24,764 nucleotides of DNA from Paraclostridium ghonii (GTDB lineage Bacteria > Bacillota > Clostridia > Peptostreptococcales > Peptostreptococcaceae), in contig NZ_JAKEDR010000038.1 in the NCBI RefSeq assembly GCF_023653455.1, positions 1 to 24,764 of the forward strand. The letters run 5' to 3'. Below, piece after piece: positions 15,785-23,384 of the stretch (positions are counted from its first letter, which is position 1; every line of letters starts with the position of its first letter). The notes under the pieces were generated by a model that saw nothing but the letters and a program-made list of their open reading frames with translations, did not search any database and was not told the DNA's origin. Both the position numbers and the translations under genes were made by a program.

Positions 15785-15821
15785 TTGCTTTTTAATCAAT
15801 TATCACACCTTTGTGATAATT
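15777..15821 (-). promoter_or_regulatory. EutV (ANTAR) dual-hairpin antiterminator, eutS leader
   Basis: P1 is ATTATCAC-AAAGGT-GTGATAAT (up to 9 bp, 15798-15821) and P2 is AAGC-AACGAA-GCTT (15777-15790). Both loops show A1 and G4. The likely transcription start, about 15817, falls inside the 5' side of P1, so the RNA hairpin may have only 5-6 bp in vivo. P2 excludes the terminator. Confidence 0.88.
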
Positions 15822-15823
15822 TA

Positions 15824-15852
15824 ATTATAGATATACGTTTTCCACTTGTCAA
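15824..15852 (-). promoter_or_regulatory. Sigma-A promoter of eutS
   Basis: A perfect consensus: TTGACA at 15847-15852, a 17-bp spacer, TATAAT at 15824-15829. Such strength fits control by antitermination rather than at initiation. It lies just after the eutG stop, where I see no good terminator, so eutG read-through may add to eutS transcription. Confidence 0.9.
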
Positions 15853-15896
15853 TATTTATTTTAAAATATTTAAATAGCTATTTTTTTCAGTGTTTA

Positions 15897-17027
15897 TTAG
15901 ATTATTTGTTTTAATATGTCAGTTACATCTGAAGCATTAGGAATTCTTGGATTCGTCTTGGTACATCCATCTTTTAAAGCTAGTTGTGCAATTTCTGGTA
16001 ATAATTTTTCTACATCACTTTTACTTACTTTACAATCTGTTAATTTCATAGGCATCTTCATATTTTTTTGCATTTTCTTAATTTCATTTACTAAACTTTT
16101 AACTCCTAATCTTGTATTTGAGCATTCTAATCCTAACATCTTAGCTATCTGTGCATATTTTTTAGCTGTATCTGAATAAGATGCATTATTGTATCCTGAA
16201 ATATCAGCATTATATTCTATAACATAAGGAAGTAATATGGAATTAATTCTTCCATGAGGTATGTGAAATTTTGCACCTACGATATGCGCTATTCCATGAT
16301 TTAACCCTAGTGATGCCTGATTAAATGCAATTCCTGCCATACATGATGCATTGTGCATTTTTTCTCTTGCTTCTAAATTTAATCCATCTTTGTAAGCATT
16401 GATCAAATACTCATGTACAAGTTTTATAGATTTTTCTGCTAATGCATCTGAAAAATCATTACTGTTTGTAGAAACATAAGCTTCTATAGCATGTGTTAAT
16501 ACATCCATTCCAGTATCTGCTGTTATAAAATTTGGAACAGTCTTTACTAATTCAGGATCTAATATAGCTTTATCAGGTATTAAATTTTTTGAAACAAGTG
16601 GGTACTTTGTCCCTTTTTGTGAATCTGTTATTACAGAAAAAGAAGTCACTTCAGATCCTGTTCCACTAGTTGTAGGAATTGCTATAAATTCAATTTCATC
16701 TATCTTAAAAATTTGTTTTGAGAAATCCATAATAGCTTTAGCAGCATCAATAGCAGAACCGCCACCTAATGCAATAATTATATTCGGAGAATAGTCTTTT
16801 ATTTGCTCCATTCCTTTTACCACTATTTCAATAGGAGGATCTGGTACTATCTCACTAAATATACTATAATCATTATCATCTAAATTGATTAATATTTTAT
16901 CTATTGTTTTAGATTCAACCATAAATGGGTCTGTTATTATAAATATTTTTTTACTATTTATATCTTTCAATGACTTTAAAGCTCCTGTACCACAGCTTAT
17001 CTTGGTTTTTATTTCAAAGTTGTACAT
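15897..17027 (-). CDS. eutG: EutG iron-dependent alcohol dehydrogenase
   Basis: A 376-residue group III (Fe) alcohol dehydrogenase that reduces acetaldehyde to ethanol and recycles NAD+. NAD-binding segments are ALGGGSAIDAAKAIMDF and IPTTSGTGSEVTSFSVI. The expected metal ligands are D175 and H179 (DTGMDVLTHAIEAY), H244 (LNHGIAH) and H258 (IPHGR), with the usual 14-residue spacing of the last pair. The start is ATG at 17027 with AAAGGGG upstream. The same frame stays open to an ATG at 17102, but that ATG lies in the P2 loop of the leader and the 25 extra residues would be translated from the terminator hairpin, so it is rejected. It is the first gene of the locus, with its own promoter and ANTAR leader. 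Confidence 0.92.
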   Translation of the reverse strand: MYNFEIKTKISCGTGALKSLKDINSKKIFIITDPFMVESKTIDKILINLDDNDYSIFSEIVPDPPIEIVVKGMEQIKDYSPNIIIALGGGSAIDAAKAIMDFSKQIFKIDEIEFIAIPTTSGTGSEVTSFSVITDSQKGTKYPLVSKNLIPDKAILDPELVKTVPNFITADTGMDVLTHAIEAYVSTNSNDFSDALAEKSIKLVHEYLINAYKDGLNLEAREKMHNASCMAGIAFNQASLGLNHGIAHIVGAKFHIPHGRINSILLPYVIEYNADISGYNNASYSDTAKKYAQIAKMLGLECSNTRLGVKSLVNEIKKMQKNMKMPMKLTDCKVSKSDVEKLLPEIAQLALKDGCTKTNPRIPNASDVTDILKQII

Positions 17028-17067
17028 TCTATTTCCCCTTTTCTTTTTAAAGTACAAATTTAAGTAC

Positions 17068-17099
17068 AAAAAAGCTCCATAGATTAATCTATGGAGCTT
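17068..17099 (-). terminator. Intrinsic terminator in the eutG leader
   Basis: A perfect 28-nt palindrome at 17072-17099 (arms AAGCTCCATAGATT) followed on the minus strand by TTTTTT (17068-17073). A textbook terminator; its first arm overlaps P2 of the antiterminator. Confidence 0.93.
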
Positions 17100-17127
17100 C
17101 ATCGCTTCTTAATGCACCTCTTTGTGC
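17095..17127 (-). promoter_or_regulatory. EutV (ANTAR) dual-hairpin antiterminator, eutG leader
   Basis: P1 is GCAC-AAAGAG-GTGC (17114-17127), loop A1/G4, starting almost at the predicted transcription start. P2 is AGC-GATGAA-GCT (17095-17106), with G4 kept but G rather than A at loop position 1 and only 3 bp of stem before a mismatch. P2 overlaps the terminator. This is the weakest of the three sites. Confidence 0.8.
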
Positions 17128-17134
17128 TATCTTA

Positions 17135-17164
17135 AATATACTATATAAAATTTATTATTGTCAA
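17135..17164 (-). promoter_or_regulatory. Sigma-A promoter of eutG
   Basis: TTGACA at 17159-17164, an 18-bp spacer and TATATT at 17135-17140. It lies 20 nt after the sensor kinase stop. Confidence 0.82.
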
Positions 17165-17183
17165 TAAATAAGTTATAGTTTAT

Positions 17184-18602
17184 TTATATATTTGCTAATT
17201 TAATTATAAACTCAGTTCCCTCTTCTAATTTGCTATATACTAAAATATTGCCTCCATGTTCATTCACTATAGCTTTAGCTATAGCTAGTCCAACTCCAAT
17301 TCCCCCAGTATCTTTTGATCTTGACTTATCAACCCTGTAAAATCTTTCAAATATATAACTTAATTCTTCTTTTGGTATACCGATACCATTATCTTTTATA
17401 GATATATTTACACTATCATCATAGCTATATACTTTTATAAAAATATTTCCTCCATGTCTTGTATATTTTATTGCATTAACTAAGATATTTACTATAACTT
17501 GAGAAAATTTTTCTTTATCTATATATGCAAAAACTTCTTCCATGTTATATTCTATTTTTATATTTTTTTCTAGAGCTTTTGATTCATATGTATATGTTAT
17601 GTTTTTTATAAAATTACTTAAGTTAGTTTTACTTTTGTTTAATTTGCTTACTTCACTATCAAATGTAGATAAATTTTTAAGTGATCCGATTAATTTTCCT
17701 AGCCTTTGAACTTCCTCCCTAATACTTATAAGTCTTTCAGGTGTTGCTTCCCATATACCATCAATTATAGCATCTAGATGCCCTTGAATATTTGTTACAG
17801 GTGTTCTAAGTTCATGAGATATATCAGTCGTTAATTGTTTTCTTAAAAGTTCTTGCTTGTTTAGTTCATCTGCTAGCATATCTATAGATTTTGTAAGCTC
17901 ATTAACTTCTTTTATGTTACTTTTGTAATTTAATTTATTTTTATAATTTCCTCCTCCTATAACTTTAGCTATTTGCGATACATTTTTTATAGGGTTAGAA
18001 ATAGACTTTGAGATTATTGCAGATATTATTATTACGCTTATTATAGATATTACACTTATAAATAGCATAAATTCATTCATCATTTTTAAAAATTCAAGGT
18101 CATCTTCCATATAGTAAATAGAATCATAGTGTATTATTCTTTCATATCCTACCAATTTTTCATTTTCATATATATCAAACTTATATTCCTTTAATTTACC
18201 ATTCCAATTTTGATTAATACTTTTCATATTTTTTTTAATTGTATTTAAGGTTTGATTTGACAATAATTTTTCATCTTCAAAAGCACTCCATACTAAATTT
18301 CCATCTATATCGTAAACTTCTAGTGCTATACCTTTTCTTAGAGCATCTTCACCTAAAAGTTTTATAGTTTCTACATCCCATTTATTCTCTTTATATACAT
18401 TTTGCAAGTCAAATACAAGGTGATTTACTTCTTCTTTATTGTTATAATCAACATATTTGCTAAATACATTTTTAAATGATAAATTTATAAACATAAAAAT
18501 AACAAGTGTTATTAGAATAACTATAATTGAAAATGCTATTAAAATTTGACTATTGAGTGAAATATACTTTTTCCTATTCCTCAAATTTATACCCCACTCC
18601 AT
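17184..18602 (-). CDS. Two-component sensor histidine kinase (HAMP, HisKA, HATPase_c)
   Basis: A 472-residue membrane kinase. TM1 is at about residues 18-41, an extracytoplasmic domain of about 130 residues follows, TM2 is about 178-199, HAMP about 200-252. The HisKA box has the phospho-acceptor H263 (ISHELRTPVTN), the N box is VNILVNAIKYTRHGGN (about 371-386), G1 DNGIGIP, F box FERFYRVDKSR and G2 GGIGVGLAIA. It presumably phosphorylates the regulator encoded just upstream, with which it overlaps. Signal unknown. The ATG at 18602 lacks a clear SD; TTG at 18584 has GGAGTGGGG 7 nt upstream and may be the true start. No clear terminator follows before the eutG promoter. Confidence 0.9.
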   Translation of the reverse strand: MEWGINLRNRKKYISLNSQILIAFSIIVILITLVIFMFINLSFKNVFSKYVDYNNKEEVNHLVFDLQNVYKENKWDVETIKLLGEDALRKGIALEVYDIDGNLVWSAFEDEKLLSNQTLNTIKKNMKSINQNWNGKLKEYKFDIYENEKLVGYERIIHYDSIYYMEDDLEFLKMMNEFMLFISVISIISVIIISAIISKSISNPIKNVSQIAKVIGGGNYKNKLNYKSNIKEVNELTKSIDMLADELNKQELLRKQLTTDISHELRTPVTNIQGHLDAIIDGIWEATPERLISIREEVQRLGKLIGSLKNLSTFDSEVSKLNKSKTNLSNFIKNITYTYESKALEKNIKIEYNMEEVFAYIDKEKFSQVIVNILVNAIKYTRHGGNIFIKVYSYDDSVNISIKDNGIGIPKEELSYIFERFYRVDKSRSKDTGGIGVGLAIAKAIVNEHGGNILVYSKLEEGTEFIIKLANI

Positions 18603-19260
18603 AAACAGTTTTTATTATTTTACAATTTCTAGAATCAACTTCTATCTTTTGTCTTAAATTTTTAATATGACTATCTATCACTCTATCAAATTTTTCTAAG
18701 TGGTCCTCTACTACATTTTCTAAAAGTTCTTCTCTTGTATATATTTTTTTAGGATTAGATGCCATTACTAATAATAACTTATATTCTGTATTTGTTAAAA
18801 TAACACTTTTACTTCTAACTTTTACTTCATGTGTTTTTGCGTTTATCTCTATTTGATTTTTAAATTTTATAGTTTCAATATCTTCTACACTATAACTTCT
18901 CTTTAATACAGCTTTTATTCTAAGTATTAACTCCTTTATATTAAATGGTTTGCATATATAATCATCACAACCTAATTCAAACCCTTCAATTCTATCATCA
19001 TCTTCAGTTTTTGCACTTAACATGATTATAGCTACATTTTTAAATTTGCAATTATTTCGTATATAATTACAAATTTCCTCTCCAGTTATATCTGGTAACA
19101 TTCTATCTAGCAAAACTATATCGTATTGATTTTTATCAAGATATTTTATAGCATCATTTCCATCATGAGCTATATGAGTTTTATAACCTTCTTTATCTAA
19201 ATAAGCTTTTACAAATTCACAAATTTTTTTTTCATCATCTACAAGTAGTATGTTTATCAT
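18574..19260 (-). CDS. OmpR/PhoB-family response regulator
   Basis: A 228-residue protein. The receiver domain has D8/D9, phospho-acceptor D52 (VLLDRMLPD), S82 (MLSAKT) and K104 (ICKPF). The C-terminal winged helix (about 130-226) ends with LLLVMASNPKKIYTREELLE, VIDSHIKNLRQKIE and IIKTVYGVGYKFEE, the OmpR-type DNA-binding signature. It is a transcription factor paired with the overlapping kinase gene. It lies 29 nt after rodA with SD GAGGT, so it is probably in one transcript with mgtE and rodA. Target genes are unknown; cell-wall or magnesium functions are guesses from neighbours. Confidence 0.93.
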   Translation of the reverse strand: MINILLVDDEKKICEFVKAYLDKEGYKTHIAHDGNDAIKYLDKNQYDIVLLDRMLPDITGEEICNYIRNNCKFKNVAIIMLSAKTEDDDRIEGFELGCDDYICKPFNIKELILRIKAVLKRSYSVEDIETIKFKNQIEINAKTHEVKVRSKSVILTNTEYKLLLVMASNPKKIYTREELLENVVEDHLEKFDRVIDSHIKNLRQKIEVDSRNCKIIKTVYGVGYKFEE

Positions 19261-19289
19261 AATCTACCTCATCTCATATTAATTAAATT

Positions 19290-20402
19290 TTAAAAGTTTA
19301 TTTTTCTTTTTCTCATTCCAACATTAAGAACTAACCCTACTGCTGCTAGTGATCCAACTAAAGAACTCGCACCATAACTAATAAATGGCAATGTTAATCC
19401 AGTAACAGGTATTAATGCCATAGTCATACCTATATTTTGAATAATCTGATAACTAAACATACTAGCTACTCCCACTATAATTAAAGTCCCATAGAAGTCT
19501 TTCGATTCTTCTGCCTCTTTTATCATATTTAACAAAAACATTCCATATAGGAACACTACAAACCCCATTCCTATCAATCCTAGCTCTTCACCTATAACAG
19601 CAAATATAAAGTCACTGTCTGGCACTGGTAAAAATCCATTTTGACTTTGTGTTCCTTCGTAAAGTCCTTTTCCTTTTATTCCACCTGATCCTATAGCTAT
19701 CATGGATTGAACGACTTGATAGTTTCCTTTGTAACTCAAATCATTAGGATTTAAAAATGCTTCTATTCTGACTTTTTGATGGGGTGCTAAAATATTATAA
19801 ATTAAGGGCAATAATAATATTCCTATTAAAATAGTATTTCTTATTATTTTCCCATTAAGTCCTGATACAAACAACATTCCAAACATTATGCATATAAATA
19901 CTATAGTTCCCCCTAAGTCTGGCTGCATTAACATTAAAAATAATACTGGCATAGCTTTCAGCATGGCTGGTATTATTTCTTTCACTGTATTTAGTTTTCC
20001 TTTGTAGCTTTGTGCAATCTTAGCATAACTTATTATAAATGTAAGTTTTGCAATTTCTGATGTTTGAAGATACAGAGGTCCTAATTTTATCCACCTTCTA
20101 GATCCCTCTTGTACTACTCCTAATCCAGGTACCCATATAATTAATAATAATATTATAGTTGATATATAGAAAAATTTATAGAACTTTCCCATTTTCACAT
20201 AATCTATTTTTATAATACAAATTATTAAAGCCAGACCTATTCCAAACGCTAATAATTGTTTTATTATGTATTTATAGTTCCCAGTTATATTTGCATGAGT
20301 TGCCGTTGTCAACATTACAAGCCCAAATATAAATATAATAGTAACGTTTAATATTAATTTCCAATTTAATTTTCTTATATTCTTTATTGTGAATTTATCC
20401 AT
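19290..20402 (-). CDS. rodA: RodA/FtsW/SpoVE-family (SEDS) peptidoglycan glycosyltransferase
   Basis: A 370-residue SEDS protein with about ten membrane segments. Family motifs are intact: GVVQEGSRRWIKLGPLYLQT with SEIAKL, LMLMQPDLGGTIVF, AIGSGGIKGKGLYEGTQSQN, and GFLPVPDSDFIFAVIGEELG, whose loop carries the catalytic aspartate region, then LPVTGLTLPFISYGASSLVG. It polymerises lipid II into glycan strands with a class B PBP. The length and motifs fit RodA best, but FtsW or SpoVE cannot be excluded by eye. The start ATG at 20402 has GAGAGGAG upstream. It is 23 nt after mgtE. Confidence 0.9.
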   Translation of the reverse strand: MDKFTIKNIRKLNWKLILNVTIIFIFGLVMLTTATHANITGNYKYIIKQLLAFGIGLALIICIIKIDYVKMGKFYKFFYISTIILLLIIWVPGLGVVQEGSRRWIKLGPLYLQTSEIAKLTFIISYAKIAQSYKGKLNTVKEIIPAMLKAMPVLFLMLMQPDLGGTIVFICIMFGMLFVSGLNGKIIRNTILIGILLLPLIYNILAPHQKVRIEAFLNPNDLSYKGNYQVVQSMIAIGSGGIKGKGLYEGTQSQNGFLPVPDSDFIFAVIGEELGLIGMGFVVFLYGMFLLNMIKEAEESKDFYGTLIIVGVASMFSYQIIQNIGMTMALIPVTGLTLPFISYGASSLVGSLAAVGLVLNVGMRKRKINF

Positions 20403-20425
20403 ATTCTCAATCTCCTCTCTTATAC

Positions 20426-21760
20426 TTATATACCTAAAAACACTCTCGCTAAGCTAAAGTATATAATTAGGGCAAATGTATCTACTATTGTGGTTATAAG
20501 AGGGCTAGCCATTATAGCCGGATCAAACTTTAGTTTTTTTGCAATTATAGGTAATATACTACCTGTAACTTTAGCTATAATTACAGTAAAAAACAAACTA
20601 ATACATATAGTTAAAGTTACCATTATATCTGTGCTTTCTAAAAAGTATATTCTTAGAAAATTAACCACTGCAAGTACGAAGGCAACTACTAAACCTACTC
20701 TAAATTCTTTCCACATTACTTTTAGATAATCTTTTATCTGTATATCTCCTAATGCCAATCCTCTTATTACTAATGTTGCTGATTGAGAGCCTGAATTACC
20801 TCCCGTATCCATAAGCATAGGTATAAATGCCGCTAATATTACAACTGATTGTATAACTTCATCAAACTGCTTGATTATACTACCGGTTATTGTTGCCGAT
20901 ATCATAAGAACTAAAAGCCATATTACTCTATGTTTAGCTAGCTCTAAAACAGGTGTCTTTAAATACGGTTCTTCACTTGGCTTCATTGCTGCCATTTTTT
21001 GAAAATCCTCTGTATTTTCCTTTTCTATAATATCTATAATATCATCAGCAGTTATAATCCCTACTAATCTACCTTCTTTATCAACTACAGCCATGCATAT
21101 TAAATCATATTCTTTAAATAATTTAGCTACTTTCTCTTGATCTTCTGTAGTTGTTGTAAACACTATATTGGTATCAGTTAGTTTTGATATAGACGTATCA
21201 TCGCTACTTACAATTAAATCTTGTAAAGATATACTTCCCTTTAATTTTCTGTTTTTATCAATTACAAAGCATATCTCTATTATCTCTTTATCTAATTTTG
21301 TGTGTCTTATACTAGCTATAGCATCTTTAACATTCATATTCTCTTTCAATTCTACAAATTCAATTGTCATTATTGATCCTGCAGAATATTGCTCATATTT
21401 TAAAAATTGATTAATAAGATTTCTTTTTTCTTGTGAAGTATTTCTTAATACCTTTTTTACTACATTTGATGGAAGTTCTTCTATAAAGTCAACAGTATCA
21501 TCTAAAAATAACTGTTCTATTATTTCTTCGACTTCACTATCTGTTATTTTTTCTATTATTTTCATTTGGTATTCTTTATCTAAATAAGAGAAAGCCTCAG
21601 CAGCTTTATCTTTTGGTAATAGTCTAAATGTTAGTATTAAGTCCTTACTACTTAACTCCATAAGTAATTTTGATATATCAACAGGATTAATATTTTGTAA
21701 ATACTCACTTAATTGTATGACTTGTCCTTGTGATATCATTTGATTTATTTTTTCAATCAT
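20426..21760 (-). CDS. mgtE: MgtE magnesium transporter
   Basis: A 444-residue MgtE channel/transporter. Residues about 1-125 form the MgtE N domain (helical repeats such as LDKEYQMKIIEKITDSEVEE), about 130-255 a CBS pair (SAGSIMTIEFVELKENMNVK and VVDKEGRLVGIITADDIIDI), then a linker helix and a five-helix membrane domain from about 278, with the ion-pathway motif LMDTGGNSGSQSATLVIRGL. The cytosolic part senses Mg2+ and closes the pore. The length is normal. The start ATG at 21760 has a strong AAAGGAGGAT. No M-box riboswitch was recognised upstream. Confidence 0.95.
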   Translation of the reverse strand: MIEKINQMISQGQVIQLSEYLQNINPVDISKLLMELSSKDLILTFRLLPKDKAAEAFSYLDKEYQMKIIEKITDSEVEEIIEQLFLDDTVDFIEELPSNVVKKVLRNTSQEKRNLINQFLKYEQYSAGSIMTIEFVELKENMNVKDAIASIRHTKLDKEIIEICFVIDKNRKLKGSISLQDLIVSSDDTSISKLTDTNIVFTTTTEDQEKVAKLFKEYDLICMAVVDKEGRLVGIITADDIIDIIEKENTEDFQKMAAMKPSEEPYLKTPVLELAKHRVIWLLVLMISATITGSIIKQFDEVIQSVVILAAFIPMLMDTGGNSGSQSATLVIRGLALGDIQIKDYLKVMWKEFRVGLVVAFVLAVVNFLRIYFLESTDIMVTLTICISLFFTVIIAKVTGSILPIIAKKLKFDPAIMASPLITTIVDTFALIIYFSLARVFLGI

Positions 21761-22061
21761 ATTATAACTATCCTCCTTTGGAAATAGTCTTTTTCCCTAA
21801 TGAATTATAAATTGTAATTATGTAGAAATTATGGAGACTATATTGTCTATCTTTCCCTTTTATACTGGATATTATATATACAAAAACCTATCTATAACAT
21901 AGATAAGTTAAGTACTTAAACAAAGGTTAGACTTTTTTATTTTTTAATATTCTTATTAAATTGATAAATATATCAATTGTAAGAATAGAATACTTTATAA
22001 ATTAATATGACATATGATACTAGATAAATTAGTTTCTGAAAATCATCTATTTAGAAACTAA
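21761..22061. other. Intergenic region upstream of mgtE with several palindromes
   Basis: No gene is seen. It holds four symmetric elements: a 7-bp hairpin TATCTAT-AAC-ATAGATA (21889-21905); a perfect 12-bp palindrome TTAAGTACTTAA (21908-21919); a two-part stem of 8 + 8 bp with a small internal loop (21948-21987); and a 9-bp stem TTAGTTTCT/AGAAACTAA with a 15-nt loop (22029-22061). Some are probably operators or leader structure for mgtE. No convincing -35/-10 pair was found by eye. Confidence 0.5.
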
Positions 22062-22100
22062 AAATAGCTACTTTTACTATTTATAAAAGTAGCTATTTCT
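22060..22100 (-). terminator. Intrinsic terminator of the ACR3/BASS transporter gene
   Basis: A 15-bp perfect stem (22062-22076 with 22084-22098), 7-nt loop, followed on the minus strand by TTTTTAG. It lies 21 nt after the stop of the transporter gene. Flanking TTTC on the plus side suggests weak activity in the other direction. Confidence 0.85.
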
Positions 22101-22120
22101 CTATAACCCAAGAATATATG

Positions 22121-23092
22121 TTATATATATCCTTTAAATAATGTATCGTTTTTATTTAAAAGTATTTTAGATACTATAAAAAGTACAGGTAATTCTATTA
22201 ATGGACCTATTATAAGAACCAATGCTATCAATGGGTTATCTGGAAAAGTAGCTACAGCTATAGCTAATGCTATAGGAGAATTTCTAGCAAGGGTTGTAAA
22301 ATTTAATGCTATAGAATCCTCTTTAGTTAATTTTATATATTTACCAACAAAACTTCCTACTAATAAGTTTATTATGAAAAATGACAATACAGGTATCAAT
22401 AATTGTAAAAGTACTTCAGGGTGGTTAATTAAAATTTTTCCCTGTGATGCAAACATGAAAATGATAGCTATATTTAAGAAATACCCTTGAAAATCACAAG
22501 CTTTTGTAGTTATTGTTTCTTCAAAAACTTTTTTTCCCTTTTTATTTATAATTATCTTTCTAAAAATAACAGCTAAAACTAAGGGGATAATTAAGCTTGT
22601 AACTACTCCTTTTAATAAACTAATTACCTCTATATCTACACTAGATCCTCCTATTAAAAATACATATATTGGAAGTAGAACTAATTGTAATATTAAATTT
22701 AAAGGTAGTATAGATGCTCCTAATGCAACATTACCTTTAGTTATTCCAGTAAAAATTAAATACCAATCCGTACATGGAGTTACCATCAACATAACAAACC
22801 CAATCAATAGACTTGGTTTATCTCCTAAGAACAATCTTCCAAGTATAAATATAAGAATAGGTGTCCATATAAAGTTTATACAAATTGCTGTCATAGTAAA
22901 TTTTTTATTGCTAAAAGACTTAACAATATCTTTTAATGGAATTTGTAAGAATACTAAAAATAACATTACCATTAACGAAGGCATTATTAAATACTCACTA
23001 TAAGTCTTAATTATATCAAATTGTCCAATAAAGATTCCAATAGCAACCATTAATAATATTATAAAGCTTTGAAATTTATTTATATTTTCCAT
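22121..23092 (-). CDS. ACR3/BASS-family transporter, putative arsenite or organic anion exporter
   Basis: A 323-residue protein with about ten membrane segments, of the bile acid/arsenite/riboflavin transporter superfamily. It has the ACR3-like MVTPCTDWYLIFTGITKGN region, in which the cysteine of PCT corresponds to the conserved ACR3 cysteine, and ALNFTTLARNSPIALAIAVA, like the second conserved unwound-helix region. The start ATG at 23092 has a strong AGGAGG; the frame is open to 23188 but the 32 extra residues run through that site and are rejected. It stands alone with its own terminator. No arsR, arsC or arsA gene is adjacent, so arsenite as substrate is only a family-based guess. Confidence 0.75.
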   Translation of the reverse strand: MENINKFQSFIILLMVAIGIFIGQFDIIKTYSEYLIMPSLMVMLFLVFLQIPLKDIVKSFSNKKFTMTAICINFIWTPILIFILGRLFLGDKPSLLIGFVMLMVTPCTDWYLIFTGITKGNVALGASILPLNLILQLVLLPIYVFLIGGSSVDIEVISLLKGVVTSLIIPLVLAVIFRKIIINKKGKKVFEETITTKACDFQGYFLNIAIIFMFASQGKILINHPEVLLQLLIPVLSFFIINLLVGSFVGKYIKLTKEDSIALNFTTLARNSPIALAIAVATFPDNPLIALVLIIGPLIELPVLFIVSKILLNKNDTLFKGYI

Positions 23093-23108
23093 CGTGAAAC
23101 CTCCTATC

Positions 23109-23122
23109 ACTATTATAATAGT
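23109..23122. repeat. Perfect 14-bp palindrome in the ACR3-like leader
   Basis: ACTATTATAATAGT lies just upstream of the AGGAGG site of the transporter gene. It could be an operator or a small RNA hairpin near the ribosome binding site. Its TATAAT core is too close to the start codon to be the main -10. Confidence 0.5.
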
Positions 23123-23165
23123 ATATCGCAATTGATAATAAATTTCATCACTTTCCAAAATTAAT

Positions 23166-23226
23166 ATTAGTACAATTGATTTTTTCACACTAAAATATAC
23201 TTCAAATTAAATTCATTAGTACAATT
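23166..23226. repeat. Two direct repeats upstream of the ACR3-like gene
   Basis: ATTAGTACAATT occurs at 23166-23177 and 23215-23226, 49 bp apart and in the same orientation, with AT-rich flanks that partly match. Possible binding sites for a regulator of the transporter gene. The rest of the 292-bp gap holds a 16-bp palindrome at 23323-23338 (ATCTATTTAAATAGAT) and nothing else that I recognise. Confidence 0.45.
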
Positions 23227-23350
23227 TTTTAAATTTATTTACTAACTTTCAAATCTTAAATTTCAGCTTTATTTAATATTTTTAATACATAACATACCTT
23301 TAGCCTCTCTAAACACTTTAAAATCTATTTAAATAGATATAAAGGCATAC

Positions 23351-23378
23351 AAAAAAGAAGCCTCTTAAGAGACTTCTA
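23351..23378 (-). terminator. Intrinsic terminator of the SH3b-3D gene
   Basis: On the minus strand GAAGTCTC-TTAA-GAGGCTTC (23357-23376; 8 bp with one G-U) is followed by TTTTTT. It lies about 8 nt after the stop codon. Confidence 0.93.
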
Positions 23379-23384
23379 CTTTTA

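Noticed and set aside
15853..15896. AT-only inverted repeats after eutG as a terminator
   Set aside because: Stem is weak, has no GC pairs and no clear U tract.
17028..17102. N-terminal extension of EutG from the ATG at 17102
   Set aside because: It would be translated from the P2 loop and terminator hairpin, while a good SD and ATG exist at 17027.
23092..23150. TATAAT and Fur-like GATAATAAATT sequence upstream of the ACR3-like gene
   Set aside because: The TATAAT is too close to the SD to be the promoter and the Fur-like match is only partial in an AT-rich stretch.
23093..23188. N-terminal extension of the ACR3-like protein from 23188
   Set aside because: The extra 32 residues run through the AGGAGG ribosome binding site of the ATG at 23092.
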